NCBI RefSeq assembly: GCF_000090795.2
Contig: NW_003546583.1
Coordinates: 28,171 to 65,161 of the forward strand
DNA length: 36,991 nt
Source: Amphimedon queenslandica
Lineage: Eukaryota; Porifera; Demospongiae; Haplosclerida; Niphatidae
Direction: 5' to 3'
Of the stretch, positions 1-10,216 are shown piece by piece. The notes beneath the pieces were generated by a model. That model ran no database searches and was not told the DNA's origin. It saw only the letters and a list, made by a program, of their open reading frames with translations. A program made the translations under genes and the position numbers. The number at the start of each line of letters is the position of its first letter. The first letter of the stretch is position 1.

Positions 1-108
1 CTAATGAATCTGATAGAGACACATTCTCAGCCCGGGACGACACTAATAGAGAAAAGGCATGATAATATTATTATTGTCGTTAATGTTGTGCTTATTCACA
101 ATTGCACT
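1..108 (+). other. Possible 3' part of an upstream exon
   Basis: Frame 1 is open from base 1 to the stop at 124-126. A weak donor GTATGC at 109 would end an exon in phase 0, as the array needs. A GC-type donor (AAAAG then GCATGA, from 56) is an alternative but would end in another phase. The part after about 60 looks like AT-rich intron. The true exon joining microexon 1 may lie outside the window. Confidence 0.2.
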
Positions 109-126
109 GTATGCCTACCTCTATAG

Positions 127-524
127 ACACCATTATTAATGCTATATATGTATCTTCTATCTTGATCAAATGTACATGTACCTGTTATTTTTATTTTTGT
201 GGACCAAAAACAGTTTATCAGTGGAGCCTGCAGAATTGCAGTTACATGTACGTTGTGGTATATAATATTATAACTTTTATATATTTGTGGGAAGATTTAG
301 TTAAATTATTCCTTGCATTGTGCCATAAAAGTAATTTAAAAGCATTGAAGTTTAAATCATTTGCCATCCATGTAAACTACTATTTTTTTATTTGTTTCTG
401 ATATATCAATCAACACTAATTATTCTTTGCTGTACTATTATGTATACTGTTTTTATCTTTTAATCTGTCTTCTCTAATAATATCAACCAACAATAATGAA
501 ACTGTTATCTTTGTCACACAATAG
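127..524 (+). other. Non-coding stretch before the first intact unit
   Basis: AT-rich sequence with no supported gene. A short open frame at 102-401 has no coding character. At about 398-445 the unit flanks are present (TGATATATCAATCAAC, then CTGTACTATTATGTATAC) but the acceptor, core and donor between them are deleted. This looks like a dead unit at the array edge. Confidence 0.6.
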
Positions 525-826
525 GGAGTAAGTCATAATGTGTGCTATAGCTATTTACATTTTATATATTTTAATCTCTTTTTCTCATCGATTAACATTG
601 ATTGAACTGTTATCTTTGTCACAAATAAGAGAGTAAGTTGATCATAATGTGTACTATTATTTACATTTTATCTTTCTCTCTAATACTAATCAACAATATA
701 ATTTAACTGTTATCTTTGTCACACGTACAATAGTGGGTAAATACTTTTATATATTTTATCTTTTAATCTGTTGTTTTCTTTCATATCAATATTGATTGAA
801 CTGTTATCTTGGTCACATAATAGTGG
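525..826 (+). other. Microexons 1-4 (short aromatic lead-in)
   Basis: Core starts and triplets: 525 GGA, 630 AGA, 734 TGG, 824 TGG. In phase 0 they read Gly-Arg-Trp-Trp, an interface-like composition just before the uncharged block. Donors are GTAAGT except GTAAAT at 737. Acceptors: TAG, AAG, TAG, TAG. The exon upstream of microexon 1 is not identified with confidence. Confidence 0.75.
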
Positions 827-3800
827 GTAAGTCATAATGTGTACTATGATTTAGATTTTATTGATCTGTCTTTCTCTCTGCTGTCAAAATAATTAAACTA
901 TTAACAATAGACAGTAAGTCATAATAATCGAGTACTGCTATTCACATTTTATATCTTTTTGTTTGTCTTGATTTTCTGTCTGAATATTTGTCACACAATA
1001 GGCAGTAAGCCATTATGTGTACTCTTATTGATATTTTTCCCTTTTAATCTATCGTTCTCTGTCAACAATATATCCTTTTCATACAATATAGGCAGTAAGT
1101 CATAGTAATATTTTTACATTATATCTTTTACTTTCTGATTACATTCAACAATAATTAAACTGTTATCTTTACATAAAAATAGACAGTAAGTCACAATGTG
1201 TACTATTATTTTGTTTATCTTTCTCTCTCAACAACAATTAACCTGTTATCTTTGTCATGCACACAATATAGATAGTAAGTAACTACTATTTATTATATTT
1301 TGTATCTTTTGACCTTTGTTTCTCTTTCTTTGTCACACAATAGATAGTAAGTCATATTGTATATACTATTTTAACTCTTTTCTGATATTATTAAACTGTT
1401 ACTTTGTCACACAATAGACAGTAAGTCTTAATGTGTACTATTATTTACATTTTATATTTTTAAATCGTCTATCTTTCTCTCTGATATCAATCAACAATAT
1501 TTAAACTGTTGCCTTTGTCACACAATAGACAGTAAGTCATAATGTATACTATTATTTACATTTTATCTTTTAACCTGTTTTTCTCTCTGATATCAATCAA
1601 AAATAATTAAACTGCATGTTGTCTTGGTCACACAATAGGCAGTAAGCCATAAATGCATTATTGCATTTTTTTATTTTTTAATCTATCTTTCCTTCTGTTA
1701 TCAATCAACAATCATAATTGAAATTTGTCACACAAGATAGTAAGTCATAATTTATATAACCTATATACTATTTATCTTTCTTTCTGATATCAATATCTTT
1801 GTCACGCAATAGTTTGTAAGTCATAATGTATAATAATTTTTAATCTGTTTTCCTCTCTGTTATCTATCCATAATAATTTAACTGTTGTTTTGGTCACACA
1901 ATAGCCAGTAAGTCATAAGGTGTACTATTATTTACACTTTGTCTTTTAATCTGTTTTCTCTTTCATATCAATCAACATAATTAAACTGTTATTTTCGTCA
2001 TGCAATAGCCAGTAAGTACTATTATTGACATATTATATCTTTTACTCTAATATTTATCAACAACAATAATTTCTTTGTAACACATTAGGCAGTAAGTCAT
2101 AATTTGTTCTATTATTTAAATTTTATAATTATTTTAATCTACCTTTCTCTCTGATATCAATAAACAATAATTAAACTGTTATCTTGGTCACGCAATAGGC
2201 AGTAAGTCATAATGTGTACTATTATTATTGATATTTTATATTTTTATTTGTTTTTCTCTTTTATATCAAAATAAATTTATTCTGGTACGCAATAGATCGT
2301 AAGTCATAATGTGTACTATTATTTCATCTTTTAATCTGTCTTTCTTTTTGATATCAATCAACAATCAAATAAACATTTTTGTTGCACCATAGATAGTGAG
2401 TCACAACATGATATATATGCTATTTTTAATTTGTTTTTCTCTGATATCAATCAATAATAATTAAACTGTTAATTTACAATAGCCAGTAAGTCATACTTAA
2501 TCTGTAATATTATGTATCAATCAACTATAATTAAACTGCTATCTTTGTCACACAATAGGGAGTAAGTCATAATGTGTTTACATTTTGTTTTAATCTGCTT
2601 TTCTCTCTGGCAATATTCAAACTGTTGTCTTTGTCACAAAATAGGCAGTAAGTCATAATGTGTACTATTATTTACATTTTATATCTTAATCTCATTTGTA
2701 TCAATTAAAAATTATTCAATTGTCACAATAGATAGTAAGTTATATTATTATTGTCTTAATTTTAATATTCCTCTCTCTCTGCCATAATTATATCTTTGTC
2801 ACACTTTAGGCAGTAAGTGTACTATTATTTACATTTTATCTTTTTAATCTTTTTCTTTCTTATCAACAACAATTAAAACTTATTTTTATCACATGATAGT
2901 TTGTAAGTCAATCATTATACTATTATTTGCATTAAATTTTCATCTTTTTCTCTTTGATATCAATTTGTCGCACAATAGTATGTAAGTTTAAGTGTAATGT
3001 GTACTATTATTTATCTTTTAATTGTCTATTTATATGGTGTTTCTATCTGATATCAAACTGTTAATTTTGTCATACCATAGTATGTAAGTTATAATGTGTA
3101 TACTATTATTTGATTTTTAATCTGTCTTTCTTGATCTCTCAACTATATATCACACAATAGGGAGTAAGTCATATCAAAAAGTGTACTATTATTTAAATTT
3201 GATTTTTAATTTGTCTTTCTCTTTCAACCATAATTGAACATAACGAGTAGTGGGTATGTCAGAATGTGTAGTTACATTTGATTTTATCTGTCTTTCTCTC
3301 TAATATCAATCAACAATAATTTAACTATTTTCTTGGTCACACAATAGGGAGTAAGTCATAATGTGTACAATTATTTACATTTTATCTCTTATTTACATCT
3401 TTTTCACCGATATCAATCCTGCAATAATTGTCACACAATAGGACGTAAGTCAATTATGTGGACTATTGTTGACACTTTAACTTTTTAATCTCTTTCTCTC
3501 TGTTACTTTTGTCACACCTAGTGGGTAAGTCATAGTGTGCACTATTATTTATATTTTATATCTTTTAATCTGTCTTTCTCTCTGGGTATTAATCAACAAT
3601 TGTCACGCAACAGGATGTAAGTCAATTGTTATGTGTATTGTTATTTAAATTTTACTGTTTCATTTGTTCTTAATTCTCTCTGATGTTAAATCAACAATGA
3701 TCAATAGGCAGTAAGTCACAATGTGTTGATATTTATTTTTAATTCTTCTAATGATAATTATTATCAAACAATAGAATGTAGGTTGTACTATTACTGAAAT

Positions 3801-6800
3801 TTTATCTTTTAAACTGTCTATCTCTCTAACGTCAATTGACAATAATTACTCTATTGATTTTGTGACACAATAGACAGTAAGTTATAATGTGTTCTATTAT
3901 TTACATTTGATTTTTTTTCACTGATATCAATCAATAATATCTTTGTCACACAATTAATAATATAGAGAGTAAGTCATAACGTGTATATACTATTATTATT
4001 CACATTTTATATTTTAATAATTTATTCTCTCTAATAAATATCAATCAACAATAATTAAACTGTTATTTTTGTCACACAATAGAGAGTAAGTCTTTACTAT
4101 TTAAATTTTATCTTTTAATTTATCACTCTCCGATATCATTAAATGATAAATGAACTCACACAATAGAGAGTAAGTCATAATATACCATTATTTACATTTT
4201 ACATATTAATCTGTCTTTCTCTCTGATATCTAATTAAACCTATCTTTGTCACACAATAGGCAGTAAGTCATCATTTGTACTAAGTTTATTTACATTTTAT
4301 TTCTTAATCTATCACTCTCTTTAATAAAATGAATGAACTGTCACAGAGAGTAAGTCACAATATGTACTATCATTATTTACGTTGTATCTTTTAACCTGTC
4401 ATTCTCTCTGATACAATAAATGACTTGTTATCTTTGTCACACAATAGAATGTAAGTCAAAATGTGCACTATTACCATATTTACTATTGAGGAGCAAAACT
4501 TTTACAGTTTTCATGAATTAGCATGCAACCATGAAACTAAAGCTCTATTAAATATTCAGTTGCCCATTAAAGGCATGCATGGTACTAACACCTGAAATTG
4601 CAATAAATTCATTTTTATAAATCTGTGAAAGTGTAATATGCTCCTTGAAAATAAAGCACTAAACAGTATTTATCATAATTGATATCAATTGACAATAATC
4701 TTTGTCACAAAATAGGCAGTAAGTCATAACGTATACCATTATTACATTTGATCTTTAATCCTGATATCAATCAACTGTTACCTTTGTCATGATACATAGA
4801 CAGTAAGTACTATTATTTACATTTTATCTTTTAATCTGTCTTTCTCTCTGATATCAATCAACAATGATTAAAATGTTACCTTTGTCACACAATAGTTCGT
4901 AAGTCATAATAAGTTCTATAGTAGTTACATTTTATCTTTTATTCTGTTGTTTTCTCTAATATCAATAACTATATTTATATCTGTTATTTTTGTCAAACAA
5001 TAGAAAGTAAGTACCATTATTTACATTTTATTTTTTATCTGTGCTCTCTTTCTCATATCTATCAACAATAAAATTTGTGATCTTTGTTGCACAATAGATG
5101 GTAAATATAATGTGAAGTGTTACTTACATTTTTATTTTTAAATTTGTTGTTCTTTTTCTAATATCAAAAAACTATTTTTTGTCATACAATAGAGAGTAAG
5201 TGATAACATGTACTCTTTTACTATTATTATTTACATTTTATTTCTTCTTGATATCAATCAACAATAATCTTTAGGAAGTAAGCAATGTGTACTATTATGT
5301 ACTTTTATCTTTATTCTGTCTTTATCTCTGATATCAATACCAATCAACAATGATTGAACTGTTATCTTTGTCACACAACAGACAGTAAGTCATAATGCGT
5401 ACTATTATTTACATTTTATTCTTAAATCTGTCATACTCTGATATCAATCAAAAATATATCTTTTTCACACAATACGTTTAGATTGTAAGTCGTACTACTA
5501 ACATTTTATATTACTTAATTTGTTATTCTCTCTCTGATATCAATCAACAATAATTACACTGTATTTTTGTCACACAGCAGAAAGTAAGTCATAACGTGTA
5601 CTATTATTTTCATCTGCTTTTTATTTCTCTGGAACTGTTTTTATCAGGAAGTACATGTAAGTCATAACATGTAATATTATTTTTTAATCTATTTTCTGCC
5701 TGATATCTATCAACAATAATTAAACTGTTATCTCAGTCTGTCACACAACAGCAAGTAAGTCGTAATGTGTACTACTATTATTGGGGTGAGCAAAAGCAAA
5801 CCCACATTGACGAATAGTCTTTCACTCACCTAAGTCACCTTGTTGGTTTTCAGTATGATTTGTTGCTTTTCATGCATTTGTGTTGCAAGTGGGACTAAAT
5901 TTTTAGTAGTAAGATAAGCTGTCAAAAGACAGGCAGTGAGATTTAGGGTATAGAAATTAGTCCAGCAAGCTAATGAAAGTGTTTAAAAAAGTTGTGACGT
6001 GTGTGTCAACAAGATTGATGCATGAACAGCTAAATTAATTTAAGTAAAAGTTAAATATTATTGCTTTGCCTGCAACATGCTCAATTTTTACATTAATCTT
6101 GTTTACCTTTTATGCTTTTTCCCCTAAAATAATAATTGAAATTTTATCTTTTTCATCTGTTACATAGGAAGTAAGTGTTATTTTCTTTATTTTAATTTTC
6201 TTTCTCTCTCTGACATCAATCAACATAATAATCATTGTCCCACAATACAATAGGAAGTACATGTAAGTCATAATATGTATTGTTATTAAATTTTATTTTT
6301 AATCTGTCATAAATAGACAGTAAGTCATAATGGCTACACAGTTAATCTGTCTTTTCTCTCTTCAACAAAAATTAAACTGTTATCATTGCACGCATTCAAT
6401 AGAAAGTAAATGATGATTACATTTTATTTTTAAATCTGTAATTCTCTCCAATACAATAATTAAACTTGTCACACAACAGAGAGTAAGTAATATTATAATT
6501 GTATGTACTAATTACTGTTGTATTATATTTTTAATTTTAATCTCTTGATATCAATCAACAAAATCTTTGTCACACAACAGAGAGTACGTGTAAGTGATGT
6601 ACTATCATTTACATTTTAATCAATTTTTTAAATCTATTGTTCTTTCTCAATATCAATTATCAATAATTCAAACTGTTACCTTTGTCACATTCACAATAGG
6701 AAGTAAGTCGTGTGTATTAAATTTTATGGTTTAATTAATCTGTCATTTCCTCTGACATCATCAACATAGTTAAATTGTTATCTTTATTGTACCATAGAAA

Positions 6801-9800
6801 ATAAATAATAATGTGTACTACTACTATATATTATTTACTATTTACATTTAATTTTTAATTTCTCCAACAATTACGAAACTCTTATCTTTATCACACCATA
6901 GGAAGTATGTACCAGTATTTACTCTTATCTTTTAAATCTGTTTTTCTTTCTTTGATATCAATCAAACTATTATTTTCATCACTCATTAGGAAGTAAGTCA
7001 TAAATAATGTAAGCTACATTTATCTTTAATGTGTCATTCTCTCTTATTCTGATATCAATCAAAATTACTGTATGGCAGGTTCATCTGGTTCTTAATATTA
7101 ATGAAGCACATTCAAATTTTTACATGCACTTTCCACAAAAATGGAAATTTTGACCCAACAAAGGAAACCTGCTGTACAATATATAGCCTTATAGCATGTA
7201 TTGTAAATTTAAAAGGTTTAGAACCAGAATAGGAAGACAAACGTTCCCCAAAATTATTACATGTATATATTTACACAACAGAAAAATTCTCAGTTAATGA
7301 TTTTCAAAATGTCAGCTAATATACAATGGCATAATTTACATTTGATAAACTACACATTATTGATGAATGCTATGTATCTAATTTGACTGGATTCAAGTTT
7401 TAAATAATTTAAAAACTGGACATACATGTATTTAACACTCCATTAAACTTGATTCTGCTTCCTTGAAATCGCACTACATAATTGCAGTTAGCCTGTTTAT
7501 AAGCCCTAGCTAAGATGATTTAGTCCCCAATCCATTCTCTAACTCTATTAATTTTTTCTATTTTTAGAAAGAAAAAAGAATTGAGGCTTACAAAAGGGCA
7601 CTAGCTGAAGGAGCAATGGATGTTGCTTATTCACGTGTTCTGTTCCTGGGTACTGCTGGTGTGGGGATGACAAGCTTTAAACGTTCTCTTATGAAGTTGC
7701 CATGGGAACCTGATGCTAGTATTGGTGTATCAGATAATAGCCAACTTCGTCAATTCACACATGAGTGGCACACACTCAAGGAAGATCATTTGAGACGTGC
7801 ATCACATGAGGACGAAATCAAAGAATTGGTTGGATTAATATTAGCAGTTTATGAAAAAGAACTTGATGCTACCAGTACTCCATCTTCTTGGAATTCGCGA
7901 AGTTCTCTGCCTGGAGTTATGAATACAGTTGACAATATTATAGCTGAGGTTATATCTTGCATTGAAACAATTACTCAACCAGAGGAACCACAACCATTTC
8001 TTCATTTTTGGGATTGTTGTGGTCAGCCACTGTTTCTTGAAATTTTACCAGTTTTTCTTACTTCTCGCACATTATTCTTTCTTATTTTTGATGCAGAAAA
8101 AGATTTAAAATTCAACCAAGAGGAGGTTAATATGACAACACTTGATTACATGCTCAATTGGATGGCTAACATTCATGGTCACTTAATGTCTTATGATGAA
8201 CAAGGAGATTTTTGTTCATTTCCACGAATGTATTGCATTGGTACTCATGGTGATCGTGTAAAGGAGAGAAAATCTGAAATAAAAAGGGAGCTAAAACGCC
8301 ATTATCGAAGAAACTTCAGAGCTTTAGTTGAAGGTACAGTAATTGTTGATAATACCACTTCTGGAAAAGGAAAGGATGAAGATTCATCTCTTCAAGCTTT
8401 AAGGGATGCTGTCATCAAATTCACAAAAGAAAAACTTGTTTTAAAAACACCTCTTAGTTGGATTCTATTTCGAAAAGTCATTCAAGTTCTGAGCAAGAAG
8501 TATAATGTCATTAGTTTAAAAGATGCTTGTATCATTGGAGCTGCTAGTAAAATTCCTCCAGAAGATGTACCTCATGCTCTTATGTTTTATCATGAACTGG
8601 GTGTGTTGCTGTTCTACCCTCAAATTGATGGCATGAAGGATAAGGTTGTTCTCAATCCAAAATATATTGTGGATGCCCTTGGAGAAATGTTTCCGTTAGG
8701 AGAAATTTTTGGCCAAGGCAGGTACTGCAATGAATGGGAGCTCTTTCATGAGTGTGGGATCCTTGTTCAACCACTTTATGTAGCATTATGGAGGAAATAT
8801 AACGACATTTCACCAGAAATTTTGATTAAGGTACTTGTTCATTTCCGCATTGCTGTTGAAGTTAAGACAGATAAATATCCTCATTCCAAGTCCAAGCAAT
8901 ATTTCATGCCTCTTGTTCTGAAATCAGCAAAAGTTATAAGGAGCTCAATGACATTACCATCAAATTCCATTCAAGCAGCACCACTTCATATTACCTTCAA
9001 TAGTGGATATGTACCTCCTGGTTTCTTCACTCGTTTTGTGGTTGTACTTACCAATACCAGAAAAATGGAACTTTGTTTTGAGAAAGATGTCTACAGAAAC
9101 CGCATCACATTCCGTTATCAGGATCCCGACAGCACCACTATTGAGCATGTAATAGTCACTGACTGTCGTGATGTTATTCAGATCAATGTACAACATCATC
9201 ATCATCTTGATCAAGAAGTAGTTTCCTTTACAAAGATTTGTCAAGCTATCCGAGTTCTTTTAGAAGATGCAGCAAAAGAAGTTGAAGAAATTTTAAAGGA
9301 GTGTGCCAGTGGATGGACTGATGAGAACAAGCCCACCCGATATATATTCACACACAAGTTTAAGTACGTCTGCACTAGCTGTTCTACAACAACTTCACCT
9401 CATTACATAAAACTTCCGCCAACAAATTTAATTCAGAAATCTCAAGTGTTTTGTGACAAAAATACAAATGACTACCGAGCTCTTACTGAACTGGAGAAGG
9501 TTTGGTTTAAAGACACCAGTCAGGTAAAGAATAAATTTTATCTTTTATTATTTTTTATACTTTACAATGTCTATGTAGTCAACACCAGCAACACAAATGA
9601 TTATTCCGATCTTATCATTTTTATTGTTATAGTCTGACAAGAGAAGGAAAGAGGGAGTTCTTACTAGTTCTGATAAGTCTGATTATCACTCTGATGTGAA
9701 ACTATTAGGTAAAGTCCTTAATTGCATGAATATTACTGATGGTAGGATAGGGTAATTTTCATTTTTTGTTGGGTTTTAAACCCCCATATAAAATACATAA

Positions 9801-10216
9801 TACAAATTCAACTACCAGCAGCCCTATTAGATGATATGTGTGTTTAATTACTGATTTGTATACTAGTACTTTATGGCAATGGTGTCATTATTGTCATTTC
9901 TCACATAGACATTACTGATCTTGATGATGTCATTGAAGAGTTACAGTCAATTGATTACACTGAATGGAAAGACTTGGGTCTTATCTTAGGACTCTACCAC
10001 AATACACTGGGAACAATTGAAGAAAAGTGTAGAGGAAATCCTAGAAAGTGTCTAACGGAGTGCATGGCTGCCTGGTTAAAGGGAGAAGATAAAGTGATGG
10101 AGAGAAGAGGTCCCAGTTGGTCATCATTAGTTACAGCACTGCTAATAATTGGAGAAAATTTCCTTGCTTTAAATATTTGTGTAAAGCATGGTATGATCTT
10201 GTCCACACATTACTAG
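525..10216 (+). CDS. Microexon-array transmembrane Roc-COR GTPase with Death domain (5' end outside window)
   Basis: Proposed exons: 66 microexons between 525 and 6992, then 7568-9523, 9633-9708 and 9909-10216 (stop). All junctions keep one frame: 7568-9523 is phase 0, 9633-9708 ends after one base, and 9909 completes that codon. The microexons would supply 72 residues and the rest 779. Order: uncharged membrane-like stretch, Arg-rich anchor, charged linker, GTPase, COR-like region, Death domain. The GTPase has a P-loop GTAGVGMTS where Met replaces the usual Lys, a DCCGQ motif in place of DxxGQ, and THGD where NKxD is expected. The following ~400 residues resemble COR (WILFRK, ELGVLLFYP, VVLNPKYIVD). 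The last ~100 residues are a Death-fold helical domain (YTEWKDLGLILGL). The family suggests intracellular signalling through Death-domain partners. The membrane topology and the use of the array are inferred. An ATG at 7616 could give a shorter soluble form. Confidence 0.75.
911..3350 (+). other. Microexons 5-32: 28-residue membrane-like stretch
   Basis: Core starts: 911 ACA, 1002 GCA, 1092 GCA, 1183 ACA, 1272 ATA, 1344 ATA, 1418 ACA, 1529 ACA, 1639 GCA, 1737 ATA, 1813 TTT, 1905 CCA, 2009 CCA, 2089 GCA, 2199 GCA, 2296 ATC, 2393 ATA, 2483 CCA, 2559 GGA, 2645 GCA, 2732 ATA, 2810 GCA, 2900 TTT, 2979 TAT, 3081 TAT, 3161 GGA, 3251 TGG, 3348 GGA. The residues are only Thr, Ala, Ile, Phe, Pro, Gly, Tyr and Trp. 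None of the 28 is charged. The length and the Tyr-Tyr-Gly-Trp end fit a single membrane span. Non-standard donors: GTAAGC at 1005 and 1642, GTGAGT at 2396, GTATGT at 3254. Confidence 0.8.
3442..5195 (+). other. Microexons 33-50: polar, Arg-rich juxtamembrane stretch
   Basis: Core starts: 3442 GAC, 3522 TGG, 3614 GAT, 3708 GCA, 3775 AAT, 3874 ACA, 3966 AGA, 4083 AGA, 4167 AGA, 4260 GCA, 4347 AGA, 4448 AAT, 4716 GCA, 4800 ACA, 4896 TTC, 5004 AAA, 5098 ATG, 5193 AGA. Four Arg occur among five consecutive residues at microexons 39-43. By the positive-inside rule this predicts a cytoplasmic C-terminus, consistent with the GTPase and Death domains downstream. Donor variants: GTAGGT at 3778 and GTAAAT at 5101. 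Confidence 0.8.
4480..4675. other. Unit-free interruption 1 in the array
   Basis: About 195 bp lacking the unit pattern, between cores at 4448 and 4716. No terminal repeats, coding frame or AG-NNN-GTAAGT core is visible. It may be an inserted sequence or decayed units. If spliced it is simply part of one longer intron. Confidence 0.6.
5275..6992 (+). other. Microexons 51-66: charged linker, including three 9-nt exons
   Basis: Core starts: 5275 GAA, 5382 ACA, 5482 ATT, 5581 AAA, 5648-5656 GAAGTACAT, 5752 CAA, 6168 GAA, 6254-6262 GAAGTACAT, 6317 ACA, 6403 AAA, 6480 AGA, 6581-6589 AGAGTACGT, 6700 GAA, 6798 AAA, 6902 GAA, 6990 GAA. The product is rich in Glu, Lys and Arg. It runs without a break in character into the exon at 7568, whose first residues are KEKRIEAYKRALAEG, so a continuous charged helix is likely. 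The unit at 6798 has a dead donor (ATAAAT) and is probably skipped, which costs one Lys and no frame. Other variants: GTAAGC at 5278, GTAAAT at 6406, GTATGT at 6905. Confidence 0.8.
5779..6120. other. Unit-free interruption 2 in the array
   Basis: About 340 bp between cores at 5752 and 6168. It starts with TTGGGGTGAGCAAAAGC and has no visible inverted ends. At 5931-5940 it contains AG-GCA-GTGAGA, but that lacks a pyrimidine tract and the unit flanks, so it was not counted. Confidence 0.6.
6993..7567 (+). other. Last intron before the GTPase exon
   Basis: The 575-bp interval runs from the donor GTAAGT of microexon 66 to the acceptor TTTTTCTATTTTTAG at 7567. The unit pattern fades after about 7064 and the rest is AT-rich unique sequence. 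No other exon is visible. Confidence 0.7.

Larger units (their letters stand above)
398..7064 (+). repeat. Diverged ~90-bp tandem array carrying AG-NNN-GTAAGT cores
   Basis: Cores recur every 63-119 bp (mean about 91 bp for the first 44). A typical unit reads: core, GTAAGTCATAATGTGTAC, an AT-rich stretch, CTTTTAATCTGTC, TTTCTCTCTGATATCAATC, a branchpoint-like AATTAAACTG, TTATCTTTGTCACACAATAG, next core. The units are strongly diverged and full of indels, yet the acceptor AG, the core length and the donor hold. Donor tally over 66 cores: 55 exact GTAAGT, 10 variants that keep GT (GTAAGC x3, GTAAAT x3, GTATGT x2, GTGAGT, GTAGGT) and one broken (ATAAAT at 6801). Acceptors are mostly TAG, with eight CAG and two AAG. 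Two stretches without units interrupt the array (about 4480-4675 and 5779-6120). A remnant at about 398-445 has lost its core. Confidence 0.95.

Noticed and set aside
102-401. 99-codon open frame at the left edge
   Set aside because: AT-rich composition with no domain, start context or splice support; overlaps the degenerate array edge.
5905-5940. Two extra AG...GTRAG-like sites in the second interruption
   Set aside because: One has a 2-nt core (TTTTAG-TA-GTAAGA) and the other lacks a pyrimidine tract and unit flanks; neither belongs to the array pattern.
398-7064. The array as a CRISPR locus or a plain satellite
   Set aside because: Units are diverged throughout with no identical direct repeats or unique spacers, and the setting is an animal genome. 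A plain satellite does not explain the preserved AG/GT pair around a variable triplet, the single open phase and the ordered residue classes.
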